Assembly: GCF_011035165.1 (NCBI RefSeq)
Contig: NZ_CP047588.1
Coordinates: 62,001-126,000, forward strand
Length of the DNA: 64,000 nucleotides
From: Buchnera aphidicola (Uroleucon sonchi)
GTDB lineage: Bacteria; Pseudomonadota; Gammaproteobacteria; Enterobacterales; Enterobacteriaceae
Reading direction: 5' to 3'
Part shown: in pieces, positions 20,705-30,125 of the stretch
Numbering within the stretch: the first letter of the stretch is position 1
Layout: each line of letters begins with the position of its first letter
The notes under the pieces: model-generated
Told to the model about the DNA's origin: nothing
Seen by the model: only the letters and a program-made list of their open reading frames with translations
Databases searched by the model: none
Translations under genes and position numbers: made by a program

Positions 20705-21859
20705 ATGAAAAATAACTCTTCTATTGAATCATCATTTAATAGTTTTCACTCAATATTGAATAATGAAAAAATTTTTCAAATGCTTAGTTCATTATCTTTA
20801 ATAATATTATTAATACTAATTATAACGTGGATTTTAAAAAAAATTTCTTTTATTAAAATTAATAATATGATGTCTTGTATGACGATATTAGATAGGTTGT
20901 CTATTGGTCCTCAGGAATACATTATTCTTGTTAAAATTACAGATATAAAATTAATTTTAGGTGTAACGAAAAATAATATTACTCATTTGCATACTGTTAC
21001 ATCAATTATAAAAAATACATCTACACAAGATCAATCAATAAAAAAAATAGATAATATTTTATTAAAAAAAAAATATTTTTATCATTTTTTAAGTAATTTT
21101 TCTAAAATATTCTGGAAAAAAACAATGTTTTATAAGATTATTTCAATTATATTTTTATTGCTATTTTGTCCGACTATTTATGCTCAAATACCTGGGATAA
21201 CCAGTCATATATTAAAAGACGGTGGACAAACATGGTCTGTACCTATACAAACATTAGTTTTTTTAACGTCTTTAACTTTTCTTCCAGCATTTCTTTTAAT
21301 GATGACCAGTTTTACACGAATTATTATTGTATTTGGTTTGTTACGTAATGCATTAGGTACTCCGTATGCTCCATCTAATCAAATATTACTTGGTTTAGCG
21401 CTTTTTTTAACGTTTTTTATTATGTCTCCTACATTTGATAAAATTTATCAAGATGCATATATACCGTTTAGTGAAGAGAAATTAAATATGGAAGATGCTA
21501 TTTTGAAAGGATCAGTTCCTTTAAAAAAATTTATGTTAAATCAAACACGTATTACAGATTTAGAATTATTTTCAAAATTAGCTCATATTTCTAAATATAA
21601 TAATCCAAATGATATACCTATGCGGATTTTATTACCATCTTTTATTACTAGTGAATTAAAAACCGCTTTTCAAATTGGTTTTACAATTTTTATACCTTTT
21701 TTAATTATTGATTTAATAGTAGCAAGTGTTTTAATGGCTTTAGGTATGATGATGGTGCCACCTTCAACAATTTCTTTACCTTTTAAGTTAATGTTATTTG
21801 TATTAGTAGATGGATGGCAGTTATTAGTTACGTCATTAGCAGCAAGTTTTAATACATAA
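20705..21859 (+). CDS. fliP: FliO-FliP fusion, flagellar type III export gate
   Basis: One frame of 384 codons carries two E. coli proteins in order. Residues 1 to about 140 resemble FliO (one N-terminal membrane helix near 28-45, then [27 protein letters not shown]). Residues 141-384 match FliP (245 aa) almost end to end: the former signal peptide [89 protein letters not shown] and [22 protein letters not shown]. FliP forms the core of the export gate with FliQ and FliR; FliO helps FliP assemble. An internal ATG at 21125 (codon 141) could also start FliP alone, but it has no strong ribosome binding site. Confidence 0.95.
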   Translation: MKNNSSIESSFNSFHSILNNEKIFQMLSSLSLIILLILIITWILKKISFIKINNMMSCMTILDRLSIGPQEYIILVKITDIKLILGVTKNNITHLHTVTSIIKNTSTQDQSIKKIDNILLKKKYFYHFLSNFSKIFWKKTMFYKIISIIFLLLFCPTIYAQIPGITSHILKDGGQTWSVPIQTLVFLTSLTFLPAFLLMMTSFTRIIIVFGLLRNALGTPYAPSNQILLGLALFLTFFIMSPTFDKIYQDAYIPFSEEKLNMEDAILKGSVPLKKFMLNQTRITDLELFSKLAHISKYNNPNDIPMRILLPSFITSELKTAFQIGFTIFIPFLIIDLIVASVLMALGMMMVPPSTISLPFKLMLFVLVDGWQLLVTSLAASFNT

Positions 21860-21915
21860 TATTTTTTTATTTTTATTGCTAATTATTTAAATTTTTTAAA
21901 AGGAGATATTAATTT

Positions 21916-22185
21916 ATGACTTCTGAGTCTGTAATGGAATTATTTTATAATGCAATCAAAGTCACATTAATTATTGCATCACCATTGTTATTAGCAACTT
22001 TAATTAGCGGTTTAATCATTAGTATATTACAAGCAGCAACACAAATTAATGAGCAAACTCTTTCTTTTATTCCAAAGATTATTTCTGTTTTAGGCATCAT
22101 AATCATCTTAGGTCCTTGGATGTTAGGTGTTATGTTAGATTATATGCATAATTTATTTACCAATATACCATTGATTACAAAATAA
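21916..22185 (+). CDS. fliQ: Flagellar export gate protein FliQ
   Basis: This 89 aa protein (E. coli 89) has two hydrophobic helices (about residues 16-40 and 54-76) and the family motifs ESVMELFYNAIKVTL, ISILQAATQINEQTLSFIPKI and LGPWML. It is a subunit of the FliPQR export gate. AAAAGGAG lies nine bases before the ATG. Its stop shares a base with the fliR start (TAATG). Confidence 0.97.
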   Translation: MTSESVMELFYNAIKVTLIIASPLLLATLISGLIISILQAATQINEQTLSFIPKIISVLGIIIILGPWMLGVMLDYMHNLFTNIPLITK

Positions 22186-22961
22186 TGTTAACTTTCAATA
22201 GTTTCGAATTAATGCAATTGATTAGTAATTTTTTTTGGCCTATGGTCCGAATTTTATCATTTTTGTCTGTTTTACCTATTTTTAATAATACTATTTTTAA
22301 TAAAAAAAACAAAATCATTTTATCTGGAATAATTAGTTGGTTAATTTCTCCATTTTTGCCTGAAGTACATATTATATTATTTTCTTTTATGGGTTTATTA
22401 TTATTTTTTCAACAAATATTAATTGGTGTAGTATTAGGTTTTATTGCGCAATTTATATTTATTACGATTGATTTAGCGGGTGAATTTATCAGCTTACAAA
22501 TGGGTTTATCATTTGCTACTATTTTTAATAGTCATATACATATTGGAAATTCTATTATATCTCGTCTATTAAATATTTTAACTTTATTTATTTTTCTTGC
22601 ATGTAATACTCATTTACATTTGATTTCTATATTAATTGATAGTTTTTATAGTATGCCGATTGATACTTACGTTTTAAATGCAAATATTTTTTTTATTTTA
22701 TTAAAATTTTCTAGTTATTTCTTTGTAAATGGTATTATTTTAATTTTACCGATAGTAATTATATTATTAGTATTAAGTTGTATGATGAGCATATTAAATC
22801 GTTTATCTCCGCAGATATCAATTTTTTCTATTGGTTTGCCATTAAATTTATTTTTTGGAATATTTATTCTATATTTTTTAATACCAAATATATTGCCATT
22901 TTTGGAAAATTTAATTCATGAGACAATTGTTTTTATTAATTATAATTTTATACAACTGTAA
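22185..22961 (+). CDS. fliR: Flagellar export gate protein FliR
   Basis: This 258 aa polytopic membrane protein (E. coli 261) completes the FliPQR gate. Family features include FFWPMVRILSFLSVLPIF, the GVVLGFIAQFIF segment, DLAGEFISLQMGLSFATIF and LLVLSCMMSILNRLSPQISIFSIGLPL. It is the last gene of the fliF-fliR operon and is followed by a strong hairpin at 22974-23003. Confidence 0.96.
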   Translation: MLTFNSFELMQLISNFFWPMVRILSFLSVLPIFNNTIFNKKNKIILSGIISWLISPFLPEVHIILFSFMGLLLFFQQILIGVVLGFIAQFIFITIDLAGEFISLQMGLSFATIFNSHIHIGNSIISRLLNILTLFIFLACNTHLHLISILIDSFYSMPIDTYVLNANIFFILLKFSSYFFVNGIILILPIVIILLVLSCMMSILNRLSPQISIFSIGLPLNLFFGIFILYFLIPNILPFLENLIHETIVFINYNFIQL

Positions 22962-22973
22962 TTTTTGATAAAT

Positions 22974-23003
22974 AAAGTATAATTTTTTGAGAAATTATAC
23001 TTT
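22974..23003. terminator. Bidirectional terminator between fliR and rpmG
   Basis: AAAGTATAATTT-TTTGAG-AAATTATACTTT is a perfect 12-bp stem with 6-nt loop, 12 bases past the fliR stop. The convergent rpmG stop lies 40 bases beyond, so the A/T-rich flanks could serve both directions. Confidence 0.75.
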
Positions 23004-23042
23004 AATTCTATTATATATTATAGGTCAGTACTTTCTCTTATT

Positions 23043-23210
23043 TTATTTAATTTTACCTTCATTGTATAAGACATGTTTTTGAATAACAGGATCATATTTT
23101 TTAAATTTTAATTTATCAGGCGTATTTCGTTTATTTTTAGTTGTTGTGTAATAATGACCAGTTCCTGCAGATGATATCATTTTAATTTTTTCACGATTTT
23201 TTTTAGCCAT
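23043..23210 (-). CDS. rpmG: 50S ribosomal protein L33
   Basis: This 55-codon gene reads [16 protein letters not shown]..., then [18 protein letters not shown] and the end [10 protein letters not shown]. It matches E. coli L33 (55 aa) along its length and is the cysteine-free (zinc-free) form. The start at 23210 is supported by AAAGGTG seven to thirteen bases upstream. It follows rpmB by 13 bp, forming the standard rpmBG operon. Confidence 0.97.
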   Translation of the reverse strand: MAKKNREKIKMISSAGTGHYYTTTKNKRNTPDKLKFKKYDPVIQKHVLYNEGKIK

Positions 23211-23223
23211 AATAATATCACCT

Positions 23224-23451
23224 TTATTTTTTAAGATTTATTTTTTGTATAATGGTTTCGATTCCATTTTTATCAATACATCTCATACCATGAGCTGAAA
23301 CACGTAATTTAATAAATCTTTTTTGATCAGGAACCCAAAATCGATGATATTGAAGATTGATTAAAAACTTTCTTTTAGTAGCATTCATTGCATGAGATCG
23401 ATTATTGCCAATCATTCTTTTTTTTCTAGTAACTTGACAAATACGTGACAT
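23224..23451 (-). CDS. rpmB: 50S ribosomal protein L28
   Basis: This 75 aa protein (E. coli 78) reads [29 protein letters not shown] at its start, which matches the L28 family closely, then [30 protein letters not shown]. It is a basic component of the large ribosomal subunit. A good AAGAGAAT site precedes the ATG. It is the first gene of rpmB-rpmG; the promoter should lie in the 208 bp shared with divergent tamB. Confidence 0.97.
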   Translation of the reverse strand: MSRICQVTRKKRMIGNNRSHAMNATKRKFLINLQYHRFWVPDQKRFIKLRVSAHGMRCIDKNGIETIIQKINLKK

Positions 23452-23659
23452 AATTTATTCTCTTAAATTTAATTAAATCATTTATCATTTTAAATAAAAA
23501 TATTTTAACATATTATAAAATACTATAATAGTTGTTTAATTTTTACTAGTTTTTATTGTATAAAAAATTTTAATGAATTTTAGATATAAAATATTATATT
23601 AATTATTATTAAAATAACATTATACATTATAAAATTAATATCAAATCAGGATAATTTTT

Positions 23660-26581
23660 ATGAATATATGTCAGAGATTCTTATTTAAATCTTTGATGTT
23701 TTTTTCTATTTTTTTTGTGGCTTTCATATTATTGCTAGAAACTAATTTAGGTTTTAAATGGTTTTTTAATTTATCTAATCATTTTTTTATAAAATTAAAA
23801 GTAGAAAAAATATCAGGAAATTGGCGTGATTTTTTATTAAAAAATATTGAATATGATCGTTTAAATTATTCTATGAAGGCTAATAGCGTGCATATTAAAT
23901 TAGACGCTAAATCGTTATTTAATATGTTGATAGTTTTTAAAGATATTCAAATAAACCATTTAGTAGTTTTATCAAAACATAATATATCTAATGATTTTTC
24001 AAAAAAAAAAATCTTTCATAATATTATAAAAAAAAATATATTTATTAAATATCCATTAATTTTCCAAAAAATACATATAGATAATTTACTATTTCAATCT
24101 TCTCGATTTAACATATTATTTTTAAATATTTTAACTAGCATTAAATTCATGAATAATGATGTTATTTTTTCCCCTAGTTATATTGATAATATTAATGTAA
24201 AAACTCCTAATTTTCAATCATCTAGAATAATTTTCAAACAACATCATGTTACACAGAAATTTAATACAATTAAAGAATTAAAATATTTAAAAAAAATATA
24301 TCGCTTTTTAAAATATTATTCAAAAACTTCCCCAATACATATTCCATTAAATATTGATTTGAAATATGTTAAATGTAAAAAAATACAAATTATTAACAAT
24401 AAAAATATTGGTTTATTGCAATTAAAATTACAAGCTAAAATAAAGAATGATATTTTAAGTATCAAAACTGCTAACATCAAGTCGGATATTTTTCAAATAA
24501 AATCTTTTGGAAAAATTATATTTCATAATAATTCTTCTATTTCATCTATTATAAACAACAAAATAATTATACCGAAAATAAGCAATAAAAATATTAATAT
24601 TTTATTTAAATCGTATTTAAATAAATCATTTATATTTACATTAAAATCAAAAAATTTATATAAATTAAATATGCATGGATCAATTTTTTTTAATAATGTA
24701 AATGAACCATTTAATTTAAAATTAGATATCCAAAATTTATTTTGGCCTATTAAAAAAAAATATTTTTTAAAATTCATGAATTTACATGCTTGTGTAAAAG
24801 GACAAATAAATCACTATTTTATATCTTTTCAAAACATATTTGCATTAAAAGGATTACCTTCAATTTTATTAAATCTTAAAGGACAAGGTAGCTTAGAAAA
24901 TATATTTTTAAAAAAAGTGCAATTATTTCCTGTAGATATTCATAATAATAATAATACAAATATAAAATCTATTATTAATCGTCAAAAATATAATAAGAAT
25001 ATATTAGAATTAATAGGAAAAATGAATATTTTAGCTAAAATTCATAATAATATAAAACATTTATATATTCCTAATATTGATCTTAATCTTGCTTTTATGC
25101 AAAAAAAACTGGATATATTAGGATCTTTATATTATCAAAATAATAATTTACTAAGGATTCCAAAAATTAATTTATTTATAGGAAAAAATCAATTATTTTT
25201 CAAAGGTTGCATAGGTCATACATATAATATCGATTCGTCAATTTATGCAAGTAATTTAAATTATTTTATTCCTAGTTTAACAGGTCAAATTAAAGCTAAA
25301 GCAAAATTGTATGGAAATTATATTTTTTCAATATTAACTGGAAAATTTTTTGCTTCTAATCTACATGTTGACAATTTAAATATTAAAGATGTAAAAATAT
25401 CTACAAATATTAATATGCAAGATATAACTTCAGGAAAGATATTTTTATATGCAAAAAAAATAAATTTTTATAATACTTATATTAATTATTTACATATTAA
25501 AATTAATCTTCATGATAAAAACCAGAATTGTGATTTTTTACTAAAAAGTAAAAATTTTTATATGCATTTTATAATTCATGGAAAATTTAATAAAGAAGAA
25601 AAAATTTGGCATGGTTTATTAAAAACAATGAATATAAAAACATTATTCGGAGAATATCACTTGAGAAAAAAATTTTCAGTTAATTATAATATTAATTATT
25701 TTATAGATTATATATATAAAAAAAATATACAAAGAATAAATATTCTTTCATTTATAAAATATAATAAAAAATTATTTTTTTGCAATATTTTTAGCAAACC
25801 GCTAATAAAGTTTAAAAGCAATTTATTTATTAAAGGATATTTAAAAAGTTTTTTAGGAGATAAAATTTCTAATGGAAAAATATTTTTAATAGGATCCAAT
25901 ATACAAGCTGAAAAAAATCAAAATAATAAAACATTTTTAGAAAAAATTGATTTTTTAAAAATATCTGTTAATTTATTCGAAAATAATTTAAAAGCTAAAT
26001 GGATTGTCAAAAAAATCAATGCATCATTAAAAAATGGTATGATATTTGGATATTTTAATATTCTAAATTTTTATAAAAATAAAAATATAAACGGTAAATG
26101 TTATATTATTAATTTTCCGATTTCTTTATTAAATTTTATTATATCTAATAATAATACAATAAATGGCATATTTAACAGTAAAATAAAATTTTTTGGAACA
26201 ATTTATCAGCCTAAAATTTTGGCTGATATTGATGTTAAAGATATTTATATTAGAACTAATAATACATTAAAATATCTTTCTATATTATTTCCTCATTTTC
26301 TAAAAAAAATTAAATTTATAAAAATTTATCAAGAAATATTGATAAAAAAAGGAAAAATATTATTTAAATTACATCCACTTTTTAAAAATTCTCATTCTAA
26401 TTTATCATGGTATCTTTCTGTGAATAGTGATCAAATATTTATATTTATTTTTCCAAAAATTCCAATTAAATTTTCTACTCATTTAAATTTATATTATTTA
26501 TTGACAAGATATAATTTAACAGGTTTTATAAAATTACCCTTTTTATATTTTAAAATCAATGAAAAAAACTTGGTATTTTAA
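23660..26581 (+). CDS. tamB: Shortened TamB (YtfN), AsmA-like envelope lipid transport protein
   Basis: This 973 aa protein starts with a signal anchor (about residues 10-27), then matches the N-terminus of E. coli TamB: ISGNWRDFLLKNIEYDRLNYSMKANSVHIKLDAKSLF and the following IQINHLVV. The rest is a long, Ile/Asn/Lys-rich beta-repeat type sequence, as expected for the periplasmic lipid groove. E. coli TamB has 1259 aa. The C-terminal end here (FIKLPFLYFKINEKNLVF) shows no match to the conserved DUF490 C-terminus, which contacts the outer-membrane partner TamA. No tamA is adjacent, although in E. coli it directly precedes tamB. An 11-A run at 24000-24010 is in frame. Confidence 0.85.
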   Translation: MNICQRFLFKSLMFFSIFFVAFILLLETNLGFKWFFNLSNHFFIKLKVEKISGNWRDFLLKNIEYDRLNYSMKANSVHIKLDAKSLFNMLIVFKDIQINHLVVLSKHNISNDFSKKKIFHNIIKKNIFIKYPLIFQKIHIDNLLFQSSRFNILFLNILTSIKFMNNDVIFSPSYIDNINVKTPNFQSSRIIFKQHHVTQKFNTIKELKYLKKIYRFLKYYSKTSPIHIPLNIDLKYVKCKKIQIINNKNIGLLQLKLQAKIKNDILSIKTANIKSDIFQIKSFGKIIFHNNSSISSIINNKIIIPKISNKNINILFKSYLNKSFIFTLKSKNLYKLNMHGSIFFNNVNEPFNLKLDIQNLFWPIKKKYFLKFMNLHACVKGQINHYFISFQNIFALKGLPSILLNLKGQGSLENIFLKKVQLFPVDIHNNNNTNIKSIINRQKYNKNILELIGKMNILAKIHNNIKHLYIPNIDLNLAFMQKKLDILGSLYYQNNNLLRIPKINLFIGKNQLFFKGCIGHTYNIDSSIYASNLNYFIPSLTGQIKAKAKLYGNYIFSILTGKFFASNLHVDNLNIKDVKISTNINMQDITSGKIFLYAKKINFYNTYINYLHIKINLHDKNQNCDFLLKSKNFYMHFIIHGKFNKEEKIWHGLLKTMNIKTLFGEYHLRKKFSVNYNINYFIDYIYKKNIQRINILSFIKYNKKLFFCNIFSKPLIKFKSNLFIKGYLKSFLGDKISNGKIFLIGSNIQAEKNQNNKTFLEKIDFLKISVNLFENNLKAKWIVKKINASLKNGMIFGYFNILNFYKNKNINGKCYIINFPISLLNFIISNNNTINGIFNSKIKFFGTIYQPKILADIDVKDIYIRTNNTLKYLSILFPHFLKKIKFIKIYQEILIKKGKILFKLHPLFKNSHSNLSWYLSVNSDQIFIFIFPKIPIKFSTHLNLYYLLTRYNLTGFIKLPFLYFKINEKNLVF

Positions 26582-26612
26582 TTAAATATAATTCTAATAA
26601 AATATTAAAAAT

Positions 26613-27143
26613 TTATTTATTTTGTGCGCGATGATATGCTTGATGAATTTCTAATTTAGCTTCTTGACAATTTCCCCAACCAATAATTTTAACCCATTTA
26701 TCTTTTTCTAATGTTTTATAATTTTGAAAAAAATGGCTAATTTGTTTTTTTAATAAATCTGATATATCTGAAATATCATTTATATTTTTATATTCTGTAC
26801 AAATTTTACTTTTTGGTACAGCTATAATTTTTGCATCATTTCCTGATTCATCATGCATTTTTAATATTCCAATAGGTTTACAATGAATGACAGAATTTGA
26901 TTGTATTGGATAAAGAGAAGGCACTAATACATCTATAGGGTCACCATCTAAAGATAAAGTGTGATTAATATATCCGTAATTACAAGGATAAAACATAGGA
27001 GTGGGTATAAAACGATCTACAAAAAGTATTCCTGATTTTTTATCTATTTCATATTTTATAGGAGATGAATTAGATGGTATTTCTATAATGACATATACAT
27101 CATGAGGTATATTATCACCTGCTATAATATTTTTAAAATTCAT
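26613..27143 (-). CDS. ppa: Inorganic pyrophosphatase
   Basis: At 176 aa it is the same length as E. coli PPase. It hydrolyses pyrophosphate released by biosynthesis. The metal-binding signature DGDPIDVLV is present near residue 66, with NYGYINHTL before it and KDKWVKIIGWGNCQEA near the C-terminus. It is convergent with tamB (31-bp gap, no clear terminator) and divergent from pmbA, and it keeps the E. coli neighbourhood tamB-ppa. Confidence 0.98.
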   Translation of the reverse strand: MNFKNIIAGDNIPHDVYVIIEIPSNSSPIKYEIDKKSGILFVDRFIPTPMFYPCNYGYINHTLSLDGDPIDVLVPSLYPIQSNSVIHCKPIGILKMHDESGNDAKIIAVPKSKICTEYKNINDISDISDLLKKQISHFFQNYKTLEKDKWVKIIGWGNCQEAKLEIHQAYHRAQNK

Positions 27144-27323
27144 TATATTTTTTCCTTTAATAATAAATTTTTTATTAATATATCATTACACAATTTAATA
27201 AAATGTAAATCTTAATATTGAAATATAATTATATCTATTATTTATAATAACTAATTGATATTCATTTGTAATGTTTTTTTATATAATATTTTATATACAC
27301 ATAAAATTTTTAAGGATTAATAT

Positions 27324-28664
27324 ATGCAATTAATCAAAGATATAAAAATAGAGGAATTATCTTTACTAAATACTGTACAAAAGACATTAGAACTATCTAA
27401 AAATAAAAATATTTCTATTGAAGTGTATATAAAAAAAACAATTGGAATTAGTGTTAATATTAGACGTAGCATTGTAGAAAGTGTTGAATTTAATAGTGAT
27501 GGTGCATTATTTATTACAGTATATAATAAATTTTCGAAAAGCACTGTATCATCAAAAGATTTTAGCTTTAATGGCATAGAAAATATGTTAGACATAGCTA
27601 TTAATATCTCAAAACACACTTCTTCTGATTTTTTTTCAGGATTGCCTGATATAAAAAATTTATGTTTTGATGAATTAGAACTTGATTTATTTCATCCATG
27701 GGAATGGAATATCAAACATGCTATTCAATTTGCTATTTCATCAGAACAAGCGGCGTTAAATTTTGATAAAAGAATTGTAAATAGTGAAGGAAGTTTCTTT
27801 AACGGACACATTACAATGAATGTATTTGGAAATAGTTTAGGAATGTTACAAAAATATAAATCGACTCATTATTCAAGTTATAATTGTATGATTGCACAAG
27901 ATAAAAATGCTATGCAAAGAGATTTTGATTATTCTGTTTCAAGAAAAATAGATAATTTATTAAAACCAGAAACATTAGGCCAAAATAGTGCTAAACGTGC
28001 TGTATCTAGATTAGGGGCAAAAAAAATAGCTACTATGAAATCGCCAATTATTTTTTTATCTTCAATATCTTATATTTTTTTTTCACATCTTGTTTCTGCA
28101 ATTAGCGGTAATAATATTTATCAAAAATCTACATTTTTACTTAATGATTTAAAAAATAAAATTTTTCCTGATTGGTTAGATATTTTAGAAAATCCACATT
28201 TAAAACAAGGTCTAGGAAGTAAACCATTTGATGATGAAGGTGTATCTACTAATATAAAATATATTGTTCGTAATGGAATATTACAGACATGGTTATTAAA
28301 TAGTTATACTGCTCGAAAACTTCAATTAGAAAGTACAGGAAATTGTGGTGGAATTTATAATTGGCTAGTATCACATAAAAATATCTCTTTTGAAGAGTTG
28401 TTAAGATATATGAATAAAGGTGTATTAATTACAGAGTTAATGGGTCAAGGTGTAGACATTATTAATGGAAATTATTCACGAGGAGCTGTAGGTTTTTGGG
28501 TTGAACAAGGAAAAATTGCTTATCCTATACATGAAATTACAATATCTGGAAATTTAAGAAATATGTGGAATAATATTATTAGTATTAGTAATGATGTTGA
28601 TGTCCGTAATAATATTCAATGTGGTTCAGTTTTATTATCTGAAATACAGGTTTCTGGAAATTAA
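27324..28664 (+). CDS. pmbA: Metalloprotease subunit TldE/PmbA
   Basis: This 446 aa protein (E. coli PmbA/TldE 450) belongs to the U62 family and forms the TldD-TldE protease with TldD. Clear blocks are [74 protein letters not shown] and [25 protein letters not shown]. TldE itself lacks the HExxxH zinc site of TldD, and none is seen here. TAAGGAT lies before the ATG. It is followed by a perfect palindrome at 28690-28717. Confidence 0.96.
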   Translation: MQLIKDIKIEELSLLNTVQKTLELSKNKNISIEVYIKKTIGISVNIRRSIVESVEFNSDGALFITVYNKFSKSTVSSKDFSFNGIENMLDIAINISKHTSSDFFSGLPDIKNLCFDELELDLFHPWEWNIKHAIQFAISSEQAALNFDKRIVNSEGSFFNGHITMNVFGNSLGMLQKYKSTHYSSYNCMIAQDKNAMQRDFDYSVSRKIDNLLKPETLGQNSAKRAVSRLGAKKIATMKSPIIFLSSISYIFFSHLVSAISGNNIYQKSTFLLNDLKNKIFPDWLDILENPHLKQGLGSKPFDDEGVSTNIKYIVRNGILQTWLLNSYTARKLQLESTGNCGGIYNWLVSHKNISFEELLRYMNKGVLITELMGQGVDIINGNYSRGAVGFWVEQGKIAYPIHEITISGNLRNMWNNIISISNDVDVRNNIQCGSVLLSEIQVSGN

Positions 28665-28689
28665 TTAAAAAATATATTTTTAAGAAATA

Positions 28690-28717
28690 TTAAAGGTAAT
28701 AAATTTATTACCTTTAA
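28690..28717. terminator. Palindromic terminator between pmbA and rnpB
   Basis: TTAAAGGTAATAAA/TTTATTACCTTTAA is a perfect 28-bp palindrome 26 bases after the pmbA stop and 25 bases beyond the 3' end of the convergent rnpB RNA. It can serve both directions. Confidence 0.7.
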
Positions 28718-28741
28718 AACAAATTAAAAAATTTTTTAACT

Positions 28742-29115
28742 TTATGAAGTTGACCTATAAGCCGGGTTCTGTTTAAACAGTCATTCATCTAGATTAATAA
28801 TCACTTATTAATTCAAGCAGCCTACCCAGGTTTCAATAGCACGAGCAGCACAAGTTAATAAAATGTTATCCTATATTTGGCTTTGCTCCAGGTGGAGTTT
28901 ACCTAGCCATAATTGTTACCAATTATGCGGTGCGCTCTTACCGCACCTTTTCACCCTTTCCATATTGTATTAATGACAAATTGGAGGTTTATTTTCTGTT
29001 GCACTTGTCATAAGCTTACGCTTTCCAGGTGTTATCTGGCACCTTGCTCTATGGAGCCCGGACTTTCCTCTTTTTAATTTGATTAAAATTAAACAGCGAC
29101 TGTTTGGTCAACTTC
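28742..29115 (-). ncRNA. rnpB: RNase P RNA (M1 RNA)
   Basis: The minus strand begins GAAGTTGACCAAACAGTCGC and contains the universal class A signatures AGGAAAGTCCGGGCTCC, AAGGTGCCAG, GGTGAAAAGGTGCGGTAAGAG, AACTCCACC, GGGTAGGCTGCTTGA and AGATGAATGACTG, then ends ACAGAACCCGGCTTATAGGTCAACTTC. The 5' GAAGTTGACC pairs with the 3' GGTCAACTTC. Length is about 374 nt (E. coli 377). It is the catalytic RNA that trims tRNA 5' leaders. The exact 3' end is uncertain by a few bases. Confidence 0.97.
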
Positions 29116-29122
29116 AGAATTA

Positions 29123-29151
29123 ATAATACAATATTTAAACTTTTTTGTCAT
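29123..29151 (-). promoter_or_regulatory. rnpB promoter, overlapping the 3' end of rsmI
   Basis: On the minus strand, ATGACA (29151-29146), a 17-base spacer and TATTAT (29128-29123) end seven bases before the RNA 5' end at 29115. The -35 box lies inside the last codons of rsmI. Confidence 0.7.
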
Positions 29152-29995
29152 GCTTATTTTTGATAACATATTGATATAAATTATTTTTATTAAAATTATG
29201 TATTTTAGCTGTAATAAATACTGATGTTTTTACAGTACAAAAATTTCTTAGCATAAAAAAAGTATCTAATATTTTTTTATCTAAATTATGATTTTTTGAT
29301 TTTTTAAAACCATCAATAATAATTACCATTTCTCCTTTATAACGATTTTTTTCTTCTTTTAGCCATTTTAGTAATACAGCAGCTTGTGCTCCATAAATTG
29401 ATTCCCATTTTTTTGTAATTTCTCTAGCGATTACTATATGTCTATTTTCATCTATTTGTTCTATTATATCTTGTATACTTTCAAGAATTCTATATTTTGA
29501 TTCATAAAAAATAATTGGTCGTGTTTCTTCTCTTAAAGAATACAATAAATTACGTCTGATTTGTTTTTTAGAAGGCAAAAATCCTTCATAACAAAAACGA
29601 CCATACATTAAACCAGATGCACTTAATGCTGTAATAGCTGCGCACGGACCAGGAAGAGGGATAACTTGAATATTACAATTATGACATTTTTTTATTAATA
29701 AATTACCGGGATCATTAATAATTGGCGTACCTGCATTAGATACTAAAGCAATTTTTTTACCTATTTTAAGTTCATTAATCAAATGATCACTTTGTTTTTT
29801 TTCGTTATTTTTATTTAGTGATATTAAAAAATTTTTAATATTAAAATGCTGAAGTAAAAGATTAGTATGCTGAATATTTTCAGCAGCAATGATATTTACT
29901 GTATTTAATATTTTTAATGCTCTGTGAGTGATGTCTGATAAATTACCAATTGGAGTAGGTATAATATATAAAATACCAATATAATTTTGATTCAT
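29135..29995 (-). CDS. rsmI: 16S rRNA 2'-O-ribose C1402 methyltransferase
   Basis: The 286 aa length equals E. coli RsmI (YraL). It uses S-adenosylmethionine to methylate C1402 in the decoding centre. Motifs are IIPTPIGNLSDITHRAL near residue 10-26, IAAENIQHTNLLLQHF, LVSNAGTPIINDPG, IPLPGPCAAITALSASGL, YEGFLPSKK and VIAREITKKWES. It belongs to the tetrapyrrole-methylase-like fold. rnpB follows after about 20 bases on the same strand, with its promoter overlapping the rsmI end. Confidence 0.97.
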   Translation of the reverse strand: MNQNYIGILYIIPTPIGNLSDITHRALKILNTVNIIAAENIQHTNLLLQHFNIKNFLISLNKNNEKKQSDHLINELKIGKKIALVSNAGTPIINDPGNLLIKKCHNCNIQVIPLPGPCAAITALSASGLMYGRFCYEGFLPSKKQIRRNLLYSLREETRPIIFYESKYRILESIQDIIEQIDENRHIVIAREITKKWESIYGAQAAVLLKWLKEEKNRYKGEMVIIIDGFKKSKNHNLDKKILDTFFMLRNFCTVKTSVFITAKIHNFNKNNLYQYVIKNKHDKKV

Positions 29996-30125
29996 TTTAT
30001 TCCGTAAAATAATATTATATTATAATAATAAATATTATCTCGAATATTTAAAATAAAATAAAATATTTTTATTATGCCTAATATTATTTGATTATGTAAT
30101 TTTTTGTTAGCGTAAGGATTGCAAT

